Program-made: the position numbers and the translations under genes
The notes under the pieces: generated by a model
Told to the model about the DNA's origin: nothing
The model's input: only the letters and a program-made list of their open reading frames with translations
Databases searched by the model: none
Source: Sphingobacteriales bacterium
GTDB taxonomy: Bacteria > Bacteroidota > Bacteroidia > Chitinophagales > UBA2359
Direction: 5' to 3'
Length of the DNA stretch: 36,504 nucleotides
Assembly (NCBI GenBank): GCA_016711285.1
Contig: JADJTG010000001.1
Coordinates: 1-36,504 of the forward strand
Part shown: positions 1 through 10,736 of the stretch, piece after piece
Layout: every line of letters begins with the position of its first letter
Position numbering within the stretch: the first letter of the stretch is position 1

Positions 1-3000
1 GCTCCGTCTTCAGGAAAATACCAAAACTTCCAAACTGTCCTCATATCGCTGTCGTTAAATTCCACATAGCAGCCGTCAGCTTTCTAATACAAAGTTTCTT
101 CGTGAGGCTTTTATTAACTTGTGGTAGCGGTGTAGCACTTTGATACATTACCGTTCCACTGTGGTCTTTAAAGAATAGTCGTTTTCCTGTGGCTCATTGT
201 TGGTTTTAAAATTGAACACACAAGCTCCGCTTTCGTATTGTGGAGGCAATGAAAGACGACTCCATATAATTGTTGGCAGTGAATTATGGTTGGTATAATC
301 GGGTTCACACACGGGCAAAAATACCGATTGGGGCAGGATTGAGGTTAGTCCAGCTGACTGTACAAGGCAAAGTAACATCGGGCAGAAGCCATTTGCGGGC
401 AGCACACCTTCCCAGCGATAGTAACAGGGCAAAGTGTGAGTGCTGGCGACTTGATGCCGTATTCCCTATCAACACACTGCGGGAGCGTATCGCGTCCGTG
501 TTTTGAATACGGGAATGAGGGGTTGCCTACAAATGGGGTTTTTGCGCTGATGGATTTGTTTCTGCTCGGAGTAATAATGTCTTCAATAGCCACATCTTTA
601 CAGTTAGCCACACCATAAGAAATCAATTGTGTTTCTAATACATAATTTCCTGCGGCTGATACGATGTTGCCGCCTGCATATCGTAATCAAAAGCATTTAT
701 TTTCTCTGGGCCCGCATTTACCAAATGGCTTACGTTGTGTTCCGAACGTTTGCACCACATCGCCCGGACACCAGCCGCCTCCCGTCAAATATCCAAGTGC
801 CGCCCTGCGGATACAAAGGATTGTCGGCGCACTCTTTCCATACTTGCCATTGAAACTGCGGCGTGCGGGTGCATTGACAATTAAATAATGGGTTTTTTTC
901 AAAATTCACCACAACCGCTCGGCGATGGAAAATCGTGACCGTGGTGCGGGTAATTACTTTAAATGCCTCAAAATTTTCGGGCACTTTGAAACTTATCGGC
1001 TCGCATTTTTTTCACTTGATATATCGGAATACAGAAAATTGCCACTCCACAGATTTTTGATACGCAGCCCGGACGCGGCGGCGTGCCTTTGATAAATAAA
1101 ATTTCAAATCCAACAATTCTTGTGCATTGCCTGATGAAAGACGCACTTTATTGCAAAAAACAGGTGCATAATCGGTGACATCATATACCCACGAAAAGCC
1201 CGCTCCTAAATCTAAATTGATGCCGTACAGGTGGGATGTAGCGTCCGATTTCGTAGCGCACCCCCGGACTGTAATAGGTTTTGTCCTGACGGCTAATACT
1301 TTGTTGCGGAGCAATGGCAACAGGTCAGTTTTGTTGCCATTTTGGTCGTAAATATAAGAATAGCCCGCTTTCCACATACAAAGTGTCGGTGGGCAATTTG
1401 GGGTGATTGGGTGCGTCATCTTCTTATTTTAAAACCATCGGGATTATTGAATAGTACTCAATACATCATATTCATTTTGAATGGTAGTCAGTAACACTGA
1501 TACTTTGAACTTGGGCGGCTTCTTCGCTGCGATAAAAGGTGATGAGTGGGCGTAAGTTGCTATTGCTTGCCAAATGATTAATCTCTGCGGCTTGCCATTT
1601 TTTCCATTGGGGTTTTAATTTTAAATATCCTTTGAGGTTGTTGGCATTGCTATTGACGGCAACACCGCCGCTTCATCTAAACCAAAATCGGCTCTCAGGT
1701 CGCTGTAATTGGGGTGCGAAGCATCTATTTTTTTGTTTTTCCAATCGGCAATCGCAGTAGCACTGAGGGCAGTATTCCTACACGCACTTCGTCTATTTTC
1801 CTTTAAATAAGAATTATCCCAACGCGCCAGCCAAAATCCTGAGCTCCGGCATTGATATTGTATGTTTTTGTCCGGCTAAATTGCCATCGTAATATACTAA
1901 TGTTTTGTGTGCCGTTATATACTACAGCGTAGTGATGCCAGTTGTTGAGGCTGTTGGCTAAGGTGACATTAAAATCGGGTGCGCCCCATTGTTGCATACG
2001 CCACAGGTTGTTGGTGGTCATGGTGCGCAACGAAAATCCTGCCCTACCGGAGCGGGTATTGCCCGCCTGAAAAATACCCGCATCGTTGAAGGCTTCGGCA
2101 CGTGCCCACATTTCTATGGTACGCGGTGCATTGCCGCTGATTTGCGCCCTGCTCCCAGATTTACATATTTTCCGCTACCGTCAAATTCCAAATATGTACC
2201 ACTGTTGCTCGCCCATACCTGATTGGAAGGGGTAGTTTCCCACATCAATACGGGTTCGGGTGCGGCTGCATCACGATAAAATGAAATATCTAACAGAATA
2301 TCCGAAGCACCGTCCCATAGAAAAGGCTCTTTAAAATACAGCGTAGCTGTTCCGCTGTTCAAAGTGCTGTGTTGTTGATATACAGTACTGAAAGATTCGT
2401 TTTCTAAAAATGTATTTTCTAAATTATTGAGCGTGTTGGCTAATCGCAGCTGCAAGTTTTGAGGGTACTTCTTGTTGCACTTCAAAACTCAAAGCATCTA
2501 TTTCGCCCGCACTCAAACCGCTTTTGCCATAGTTCGTCGGCAGTCCATTTGTACTGATGGCGTACAGCGTTGCCACTCGACGGCGGCGGCAGATGATGCC
2601 GGAACTCAAAGAAAAATTTTGAAAAACGGCGTTGGGTGAATATGTTGCAACCTGCTGCATCTGCTGATAATAGGAAAAGTGGGTGACGCTGTGTAGGCGT
2701 ATTCGTCCACGGCATTGTCATTGACTAAAAAATTGGGTATTACATAGCGCGTAGAGTCCCAAACACCACTGCTGTCGGTAACGTAGGTGTAGGTAAGATA
2801 ATCCCACTCGCCGCAGGGTAGTTGTCCTGATTGGTAGCAGCATCGCATTTGAGGGTTTGTACCATAAGAATACGCTGATAACTTTCCGAGCCATCAGGAA
2901 AATCGAATACACCGCTATAAGTACTCCAAGCCGGGCGGATTAGGGGTTTGAAAAGTAAATGTTTGTACTACTGTTGTATCTCCGCTTTGTGCCACGAGCA

Positions 3001-3049
3001 GATTCCAAGTACAACAGATAAATAGTAAGTAAAAAATATAATGTTTCAT
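1..3049 (-). CDS. Secreted PNGase F-like / LamG multidomain protein, frame-interrupted, 3'-partial
   Basis: The start at 3049 gives a clear signal peptide (MKHYIFYLLFICC, then a cut after LLVAQ). The reading frame then breaks many times, but homologous pieces follow one another in order. A peptide-N-glycosidase F-like module is marked by PCGEWDYLTYTYV (2780-2815). A LamG/concanavalin-like domain follows at about 2230-1700 (YLEFDGSGKYVNLG, IEMWARAEAF, WHHYAVVYNG, and KIDEVRVG near its end). A second PNGase F-like piece, GINLDLGAGFSWVYDVTDY, lies at 1168-1224. Nearer the window edge the frames hold weak Ig/CARDB-like fragments that I cannot assign firmly. Known PNGase F cleaves N-glycans from glycoproteins; whether this protein is catalytic cannot be judged here. 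The C-terminus, where a T9SS tail would be expected, is outside the window. At least eight interruptions make the exact protein unreadable. They may be sequence errors near a contig end, or true decay. Confidence 0.6.
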
Positions 3050-3522
3050 TGAATATAATGTATGTTTTTTAAAATTATAAAAATATACTGTCAATGGAGC
3101 AATGCAATAGCACCTGAATTTTCAGGCTTGTAAGGTATATATTTTTTATTAAATTTTCACTAAATATGATATATCTGTTTCTATGTAAGGGCTTTTCTAC
3201 ACACTATTGTCAGAAACGCTTTTTATTCTTTATTTTTTAAAATATTTTAAAAAATATTTTATATTTTATGTACAAAAAATATCATTAATCAATTATTAAT
3301 AAATAATTTATAAATAAAAATAACAATAAAATAAGGTACAAATACATAAAAAAATTCTTGTAACAACAACAAAAACAGAGCACCTTTGTAAGGTCAAATC
3401 AGGCATATCATGTCATAAAGATTATTGATCGCTATTTTTACACACAACTGTCCTATATAGAGTTGTTAGTTAGCCTTAACTTTGTCTTTTATTTTTTACA
3501 AAATTATTTTAATTTTTTTTAT
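3050..3522. other. AT-rich divergent intergenic region
   Basis: This 473-base gap separates the minus-strand PNGase F-like gene from the plus-strand Kazal gene, so it should carry both promoters. It is extremely AT-rich. It holds a perfect 26-base all-A/T palindrome at 3231-3256, which could be chance in such sequence. It also holds a TAACTTTG box near the Kazal start and a weaker TTG...CACCTTTG pair at 3358-3388. No gene is seen in it. Confidence 0.6.
3477..3484 (+). promoter_or_regulatory. Candidate -7 box (TAACTTTG) of the Kazal gene
   Basis: TAACTTTG matches the Bacteroidota -7 consensus TAnnTTTG exactly and lies 38 bases before the ATG at 3523. A well-spaced -33 TTG is not obvious, so the call rests on one box only. 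Confidence 0.4.
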
Positions 3523-6500
3523 ATGAATTTAAAATTACTGATTATTCGATGTTGTTGGGTGCTGCTGCTTTACTGCTTTCCGCTGATCAATTATGCTCAA
3601 ACGGATTGTGTATGTGCAGAAATATATGCACCTGTTTGTGCTGCCGGCGTTACTTATGGCAATGCCTGCGAAGCTGAGTGCAACGGCGTTTTTGATTATG
3701 TTGATGGAGTCTGTGATGCAGTCGTGGATAGTATTAATATTGGTGGTGTTGATATACCCCCTTTTGACTCCATTTTTATAGGTGTTCCCGATACTCTTTT
3801 TATACCACCACGGTGGCGGAGACAGTATCATTTTTATTCCGGTCGTTGATGTTTCGTCTGCCGATGACAGTATTACTACAGCTACCTGCCAAGTATGCGA
3901 TGTGAGTGATCCTATCGCCGAATTGGGTTGGCTTGCTGCTTTTACTGCTCAGGAATGTGTGGCTGCCATTGATGCGATCATTCAAAATGATGGCAGTTAT
4001 TATTTTTATATCAATAACAGTAACTGCCCTGCTGCTACCTCTTATGTGTATGACTGCAATGGCAATCAAATTTGTGCCTTCAGCGATGATATTTTGCACA
4101 ATAATGATGGCGAAGCGGTTTGTAAATATTTTTGGGATAATATCTCTTGCCAAACTACTATCTGGACTCCTCCTACTGTTGAGCCTTGCGCTTGTCCGGC
4201 TATTTATGATCCCGTTTGTGCCAATGGCATCACTTATGGCAATGCCTGCGAAGCCGAATGTGCAGGCGTATTTAGCTATGTAGCCCGGCAGTTGCCCTAT
4301 TCCGCCGCCTTTTGTTGCCACTTGCGATTCCGCCGTCAATCCTTTGGATTTCCGCGGTTGCAAAATGTCATCAATACATCGCCTTGTGTGCAGGAAGTTC
4401 ATCAGGCAGATTATCAAGGAAATACGATTTATTATATCGTCAGTGGCAACGGCAATTTTTGCCCCATTGATTATCCTAATATGATCATTTATGATTGCGA
4501 AGGCAACGAATTATGTGCTCTCGGCGGTTATCCGATGTATCCGCCTGTTATTAATCCTTATTGCGATGGGTTTATCACCGGAAAAACCAATGATGTATTG
4601 TTGTGGAGCAATTCTAATCCTTGTTTTTGCACAGATTTTTACGCCCCTGTTTGTGCCAATGGTGTCACCTACAACAATGCTTGCGAAGCTCAGTGTGTAG
4701 GTGTATTTGACTATATTTTTGGTGCTTGCAATACAGAAAGTAATTGTTTAGATTTGGCAGGTTTGGATTTTGGTGTTTGCGATATGGCTTTGGGCGTGGC
4801 TTATGTCGGCGGTCAGTGTGTTTCTGTAAGTGGCTGCGATTGGAGCATAGACGGAACAGATTACAGCCAATATTTTTATTCATCTTTCGAAGCCTGCGAA
4901 ACGCTTTGTATGGGTATCGCCCCACCACCTGCTTCCGACACATTGGTATATAACATTTGCGCCGGAGATTCTATTCTTATCGGATTGGAGGGAATGTTGG
5001 GCAATGCCCTTCCTACGTGGAATCCTTCAGAGTCATTAAATTGTACCAATAACTGCTTTGCGGCTTGGGTAGCTCCTTCACAAAGCACACTCTATACGCT
5101 CACTGTATTTACCACTATCGGTATGACCACTGATTATTTTTATTATCAGGTAAATATTAACCCTGATTGTGGAAATAATAATGATTGTACCTATGCAACT
5201 TCGGGTACTGTGGTTGATTATACGGGTTTAGATGGTTGTGGTTTGGTGATACAATTAGCAGACGGTTCTGTTTTAGAGCCTGTAAGCGTGCCTTTTGGTT
5301 TAAATTTGACAGCGGGAATGACACTTCATTTTGATTATAATCTTGCCGCCGATGCCGCTTCTAGTTGTATGGCAGGACTTTTAGTAAATATCACTTGTTA
5401 TCAGGTTGTAAATCCGGGCGGCAATTGTATTTGCCCTGCTATTTACGCGCCTGTTTGCGGTGGCAATGGTATCACTTACAGCAATGCCTGCGAAGCAGAG
5501 TGCAATGGCGTATTTGTTTATGTTGAAGGTGAATGTAATATCAACCCCGCCAACTGCACACTCATTTATGGCGCATCTGATTTACCCTGGTTGGCTTCAG
5601 CTATCGGCAATATAGGCACAGATTGCGCTTGTGGTTATAGCTTGCAACAATATTGCTATAATGAGCAAAGCTATTTTGTATTAGCTCCTAATCCGGACGC
5701 GCCCTGCGCCGATGTACAAACACTTATTTTTGATGGCAACGGCACATTGGTTTGCACAGACGGCGGTATTGCCGGTGGCAACTGCTTTGAAATATTACCC
5801 GACTTTTATACAACTGCTGTAGCTTTGGGCGCACCGCTTTGGAATTGCGGCGATTGCCTGTATAATCAGTTCGGTACAATAGTAGAAGTAAATACTCCTT
5901 GTTTTAGCGGTATAGCTATTGCTCTCACAGATGGTTCTTATATCTATAATTCCAATATCAGCGAATTTGGTTTTGCAGTAGGTGATGTGATTAAATTCAG
6001 TTCAAGTGTTCCTGAGCAAAACCCGATGGTGTGTCCGGATAACGGCGAATATATGGTGTATTATGCAATTAATTGTGCTACTCCCGCCGAGTAATACGAA
6101 CCAGCGTTGGCAATACAATACCAAAATATTTTGTGCCCTGATGTTTATGAGCCGGTTTGTGGCTGTCATGGCGTTACTTATCCCAATACTTGTGCCGCCA
6201 CCGCCAATGGTATCACTTCTTGGAGTGTTGGCGAGTGCAGCCCTATCCCAAGCGACTGCAATGGCTGTAATACCGAAAATCCGCTGACCGATTTGCCTTG
6301 GCTCGCTGCTCTTACACAGCAACAATGTATCGGTAGTATTACGATGATTACACACAGTAGCGGTCAAAGTTATTTTTATACCCGGCGGAGGTTTTCCGTG
6401 TACCGATGTACCTTCTTATCTCTACGACTGCCAAGGTAATCAATTGTGCGGTTTTGGTGGTTTGATTATTTGGGAAAATAACGACAGCATCTGTAATACA

Positions 6501-9500
6501 CTGTGGGAAAATATTATTTGTGAAGAAATAATTTGGACTGCTCCGCCGCCTTGCTTCGGCGAAGAATTCGGCTATGCTCGGTTTGTGCCAATGGTATCAC
6601 TTATATCAATGCCTGCGAAGCTGAGTGTAGTGGTGTATTTGATTATGTTGTCGGCGAATGTAATATTATCCCCAACGATACTACCTATATTTATGGCAGT
6701 ATTTGTCTCAACGACAGCACCACTGTAATGTTCAGCGATATGTTGGGTTCATTTGGTGATGAAGAAGGAGTCGCTTTAACACTCGCTCCGCAAAATGGTA
6801 CGGTTTCTTTTACCGGACAGCCATGGGAACAAAGTTTTACCTATATTCCTAATTCTGGATTTTTGGGTACGGATACTTTTGTTTTTACGGCTACGGGTAT
6901 CCAAATCACAGCCGACGGTTCTTTCCAAGAATATACCATTTATATTCGTAAATATACTGTAGAAGTACTGGCAGACTGCAATACAGGCTGTGTTTGCCCT
7001 GCTATCTACGCTCCTGTTTGCGCCGATGGCATCACTTATGGCAATGCCTGCGAAGCTCAATGTGCCGGTGTATATGACTATACCAACGGCGAATGTGGTA
7101 GCGACACTACGACCATTGCTTGCCAAGTATGCAATGTACAAAATCCTTTGGCTGAATTGGATTGGTTGAGCGGTTTTGTAGGTCAGGAATGTTTGAACAG
7201 CATTACTGCCATCACACACGCCAATGGGCAAAGCTATTTCTATATCAGTAATGGCTTCCCTTGTCTCGATGCGCCTTCTTATGTGTATGATTGTCAAGGA
7301 AATGCGGTATGTGGCTTCGGCGGTTTGATTATTTGGGAAGAAAATGATACTGCTTTTTGCGATAATTTCTGGCAAAATATCATCTGTCAGGAAGTAATCT
7401 GGCAAGCCGCACCGCCTTGTATTTGTCCTGACCTCTACGCTCCTGTTTGCGCCGATGGTATCACTTATAGCAATGCCTGCGAAGCTCAATGTGCTGGTGT
7501 GTCTAACTACACCGAAGGTGTTTGCGAAGTAGTACCTCCTGTTGTTGCCGATTGTGGCGAAATTGCTAATCCTTTAGAATTAGATTGGTTACAAAATATT
7601 ATCACCAATGCACAGGGCTATTGCTTGTTGTCTGTTCATCAGGTAACTTATGAAGGCAGCACGCTTTATTATACCCTCAACGGTGGCAACTCTTGCCCTA
7701 TCGCCGATTATCCATATATGACTTTGTATGATTGCGAAGGTAATGTATTGTGCAGTTATGGCGGTTTTATCGTACCGTTTCCTCCCACTAATCCTTATTG
7801 CGATAACTTTGCCAATGCTATGACCAATGATATTGTATTGTGGGAAAGTGCAAATAATTGTTCCTGCATTGATATCTACTCCCCTGTTTGCGCCGATGGT
7901 ATCACTTATGGCAATGCCTGCGAAGCTCAATGTGCCGGTGTGTCTAACTACACCGAAGGTGCTTGCGAAGTCAATCCTCCCGTTGTTGCAGATTGCGGCG
8001 AAATTGCTAATCCTTTGCAATTAGATTGGTTACAAAATATTATCACCAATGCACAGGGCTATTGCTTGTTGTCTATTCATCAGGTAACTTATGAAGGCAG
8101 CACGCTTTATTATACCCTCAATGGTGGCAACTCTTGCCCTATCGCCGATTACCCATATATAACTTTGTATGATTGCGAAGGTAATGTATTGTGCAGTTAT
8201 GGCGGTTTTATCGTACCGTTTCCTCCCACTAATCCTTATTGCGATAACTTTAATGCTATGACCAATGATATTGTATTGTGGGAAAGCACAAATAATTGTT
8301 TCTGCATTGATATCTACGCTCCTGTTTGCGCCGATGGTATCACTTATGGCAATGCCTGCGAAGCTCAATGTGCCGGTATATTCAACTACACCGAAGGCAC
8401 TTGCGAAGATGTCACGAACAATTGTGATTGCCCCAATACTTACGCACCTGTTTGCTCCAACGGCATTACCTATACCAACGCTTGCGAAGCTGAATGTGCC
8501 GGTGCTGTAAACTACGAAAATGGTGCTTGTGTTTCCATCTGCGATTTAGGTTCATTTACTTACACCGTCAATGCCGATGGCTCCTATTGCTTTAATGAAA
8601 ATGTGGCTTTGGATAATGATGTATGTGCTTGGACGTGGAATTTTGGAGACGGACAAAGCAGCAATGAAATGAATCCTTGCAATATCTCGCTCACACCGCA
8701 AGCCGATGCTACTGTTACACCTCTTACAGTGTGCCTCACTTTAAGCGACTGCAACCAAGTGGAAATAGGTACTTGCTGCCAAGTGATAGAAGTGTATAAT
8801 TATAATGCTGTTATTTTTGCTTCGGCTTGTGCCGATTTGAGCAATGTTGATTTTGGCGATTGCGAAGCATTTTTGGGATATGGTATGATTAATAATCAAT
8901 GTACAGGCATTAGCGGTTGCAGCACTTTTGTCAATGGTGTAGATTATATCAACGCCATATATTCCGATGCCGATATGTGTCAGACTGCTTGTGTCACAGG
9001 AGGAAATGAAAATTCAAATACTGACGGCAGCGGTGATACTTTTATCACTTTGTGCATACCCACAGGCGGCAGTGCTGAATTGTGTCCGATGATTTCTATT
9101 ATTAACCAAGAAAGTATTGCCTCTTATACCTGCGCTTACGACAATTGCGCCGCTTCTGCTGTATCTGATGACTATTGTGTAAACTATCAGGCTCTGGCGC
9201 AAATTTATCAGGATACGGTATATATACAAATATGCAATCCAAACAACGAATGTCGTACTGCCACCTACTATATCACCGTAGGAAACGATTGCCCTGCTTG
9301 CACCGATGAAATTTCGGTATGCACCGAAGCTATGACTCCGCTTGTGTTGTGTCCCGAATTTTGCGATTTATCGTCTGACGATGCCTTGGAAATTACTTTT
9401 ATCCAATCTTTCTACACCACCTGCTCGGTGCATCTATTGCCCGAAAACTGCCTGCGATACACGCCTATTCCGGGTTTTGAAACCTATGATGTAGAAGATT

Positions 9501-9928
9501 TTCTGAAAGTAGTGGCCTGCAATGCTGCCGGCGAGTGCGATACGGTGCTGTATCATATTCAAGTGGGTGGGTGCGATACCTTTGAGGCAATGCCTGCTAT
9601 TGCTGAAAATAACGATGGCGGCGGTGTCATCAACGAATTTGGTGTAATACAACTGCCTGCCGACAATGATAATAAATCAGGCTTTAATATTTATCCGAAT
9701 CCTGCCCGCGACAATGTACATATACCTTTGCAAATGAATAATGCTGCCAAACAAAATATCAGCATACAGGATTTGAACGGAAAATTAATTGCCGTTTATC
9801 ATATTGAAAGCAACAATACAAATCCTTATTTACAAATGAATACTAACGGTTTTGTGCCGGGTGTGTATTTGGTAAAATGGAACAACGGAACGCAGCAAAT
9901 TGTACAAAAACTCTTGATAGAGCCTTAA
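3523..9928 (+). CDS. Giant multi-Kazal surface protein with T9SS sorting domain (frame-interrupted)
   Basis: The start at ATG 3523 gives a signal peptide (MNLKLLIIRCCWVLLLYCFP, cut after NYAQ). The restored protein is about 2,130 residues. Eleven Kazal-type serine protease inhibitor domains (CxCPxxYxPVC..G.TY.NAC.A.C pattern) begin near 3604, 4187, 4622, 5426, 6126, 6545, 6988, 7418, 7859, 8297 and 8423. Between them lie about seven copies of a 100-residue Cys-rich module (LxWL..., YDCxGNxxCxxGG, ...LW), which resembles DUF6970-type modules. There are two copies of a beta module (GCGLVIQLADGS type), a cadherin/Ig-like stretch near 6700-6960, a PKD-like domain at about 8540-8830 (WNFGDGQSS) and a T9SS type A tail (IYPNPARDNV, 9690-9925). 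The expected location is the outer surface. Interruptions: about 3812, a compensating pair near 4285 and 4352, an in-frame TAA at 6092-6094, about 6380 and about 6577; from 6600 on the frame is intact. Confidence 0.85.
7451..8406 (+). repeat. Near-identical tandem duplication, 441/438-base units
   Basis: Unit 1 (7451-7891) and unit 2 (7892-8329) each encode one Kazal domain plus one Cys-rich module, and they are almost identical at DNA level. A third, partial copy (8330-8406) contains only the Kazal part. Unit 2 lacks one codon (FNAM instead of FANAM). The low divergence compared with the other Kazal copies points to a recent duplication. Such repeats can also be collapsed or expanded by assembly. 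Confidence 0.85.
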
Positions 9929-9970
9929 TTTATTATTGATGAATATAGCTGCTTTGTAGCTTAATTTTAT

Positions 9971-10014
9971 AAAGCCTTCATCTTTTTCAAATCAAAAAAG
10001 ATGAAGGCTTTTTT
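9971..10014 (+). terminator. Intrinsic terminator after the Kazal gene
   Basis: A perfect 16-base stem (AAGCCTTCATCTTTTT and its complement) with a short loop is followed by TTTTTT. It sits 43 bases after the stop codon at 9928. Confidence 0.85.
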
Positions 10015-10114
10015 AACATATATTTACATCATTTTTTGAAATACCTGAAACGTTTTTTTTATCAGTGACGTTATATAATCATATTTTATAAAAACAAAAA
10101 ATTAATTAAAAATC

Positions 10115-10429
10115 ATGAAAAGATTAGGATATTTAGTTGTAGGTTTAGCTTTGGGAACCGGTATTGCGTTATTGATAGCACCTGAAAAAGGAGCTAAAAC
10201 TCGCAAAAAACTGAAACGCTTGGCTGAAGACTTGCAGGACGAACTACAAACACGCGCTGAACGTCAGGGCATAAAACTCAATGAACTGAAAGAAAAAGGA
10301 GCTCAAAAAATGAGCGAATTGCGCGAATCTGCCGAAGATTTTGTTGAAAACGCCGCAAAACGCATCAATAGCACTGTAGCCGGCACGCGCGAAAAAGCCG
10401 CCACTACCTACGATGAGCTTATAGATTAA
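10115..10429 (+). CDS. YtxH domain-containing protein
   Basis: This is a 104-residue protein. A single N-terminal membrane segment with glycines (YLVVGLALGTGIALLIAP, residues about 5-22) is followed by EKGAKTRKKLKR and a long charged helix predicted to form a coiled coil. That layout is typical of the YtxH family, whose members are often linked to envelope stress and have no known reaction. The gene stands alone between two terminators, and the frame is intact. The family assignment is firm; the function is open. Confidence 0.85.
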   Translation: MKRLGYLVVGLALGTGIALLIAPEKGAKTRKKLKRLAEDLQDELQTRAERQGIKLNELKEKGAQKMSELRESAEDFVENAAKRINSTVAGTREKAATTYDELID

Positions 10430-10431
10430 TA

Positions 10432-10524
10432 CTGTTTTTTTTAAAAGAAAAACAGCGTTTGTCTTATTCAAACACTACTTTTAGAGGCTCTCTTGCTGAA
10501 AGAAATCAGTGAGAGAGCCTTTTT
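10432..10524 (+). terminator. Terminator region after ytxH-like gene (two hairpins)
   Basis: A first hairpin pairs CTGTTTTT (10432-10439) with AAAAACAG (10448-10455). A second, stronger one pairs AGGCTCTCT (from 10485) with AGAGAGCCT (to 10520) and is followed directly by TTTT. The second is the better terminator candidate. Confidence 0.75.
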
Positions 10525-10674
10525 GATATACCCTTATCTCATTGATAAGCCTGTACTTTTGCTCTCAAATTTTTTCTGCCGGAAAATTTTTCTATTCATA
10601 TTAATCAAATAATTTTACGGCGGTGCATTTGTTGCTGAACAACAACAGTTGTGTTAAATATTACAGAGTGCTTG

Positions 10675-10703
10675 TTGTGTATGGGTAAAATGTTGTACTT
10701 TTA
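10675..10703 (+). promoter_or_regulatory. Candidate promoter of 3-hydroxyanthranilate dioxygenase gene
   Basis: TTG (10675-10677) is followed after 18 bases by TACTTTTA (10696-10703), which matches seven of eight positions of TAnnTTTG. The ATG lies 34 bases downstream. The sequence is AT-rich, so a chance match is possible. Confidence 0.4.
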
Positions 10704-10736
10704 TTTTTTTTAAAAAACATAATACTTAATTTTTGT

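Noticed and set aside
1..3049. Series of separate small genes on either strand at the left end
   Set aside because: The minus-strand pieces line up in order with one PNGase F-like/LamG protein. The plus-strand frames show no domains.
3800..4417. Minus-strand open frame of 205 codons
   Set aside because: Antisense to the first part of the Kazal gene; composition-driven, no domain.
6092..6094. True end of a first, shorter Kazal gene at the TAA
   Set aside because: The same frame continues straight into another Kazal domain with no new signal peptide or start region, and the sorting tail is only found at 9928.
3523..6600. Programmed ribosomal frameshifting as the reason for the breaks in the Kazal gene
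   Set aside because: There are too many breaks at unrelated sites, in both directions, plus one stop codon. The same kind of break occurs in unrelated genes across the window.
6776..8368. Minus-strand open frames of about 237, 143 and 112 codons across the Kazal repeats
   Set aside because: They are antisense shadows of the Kazal gene. They look alike only because the plus-strand DNA is repeated, and they have no start context or known domain.
7451..8406. CRISPR-like repeated DNA
   Set aside because: The repeat unit is about 440 bases, is coding and keeps the reading frame. There are no short direct repeats with unique spacers.
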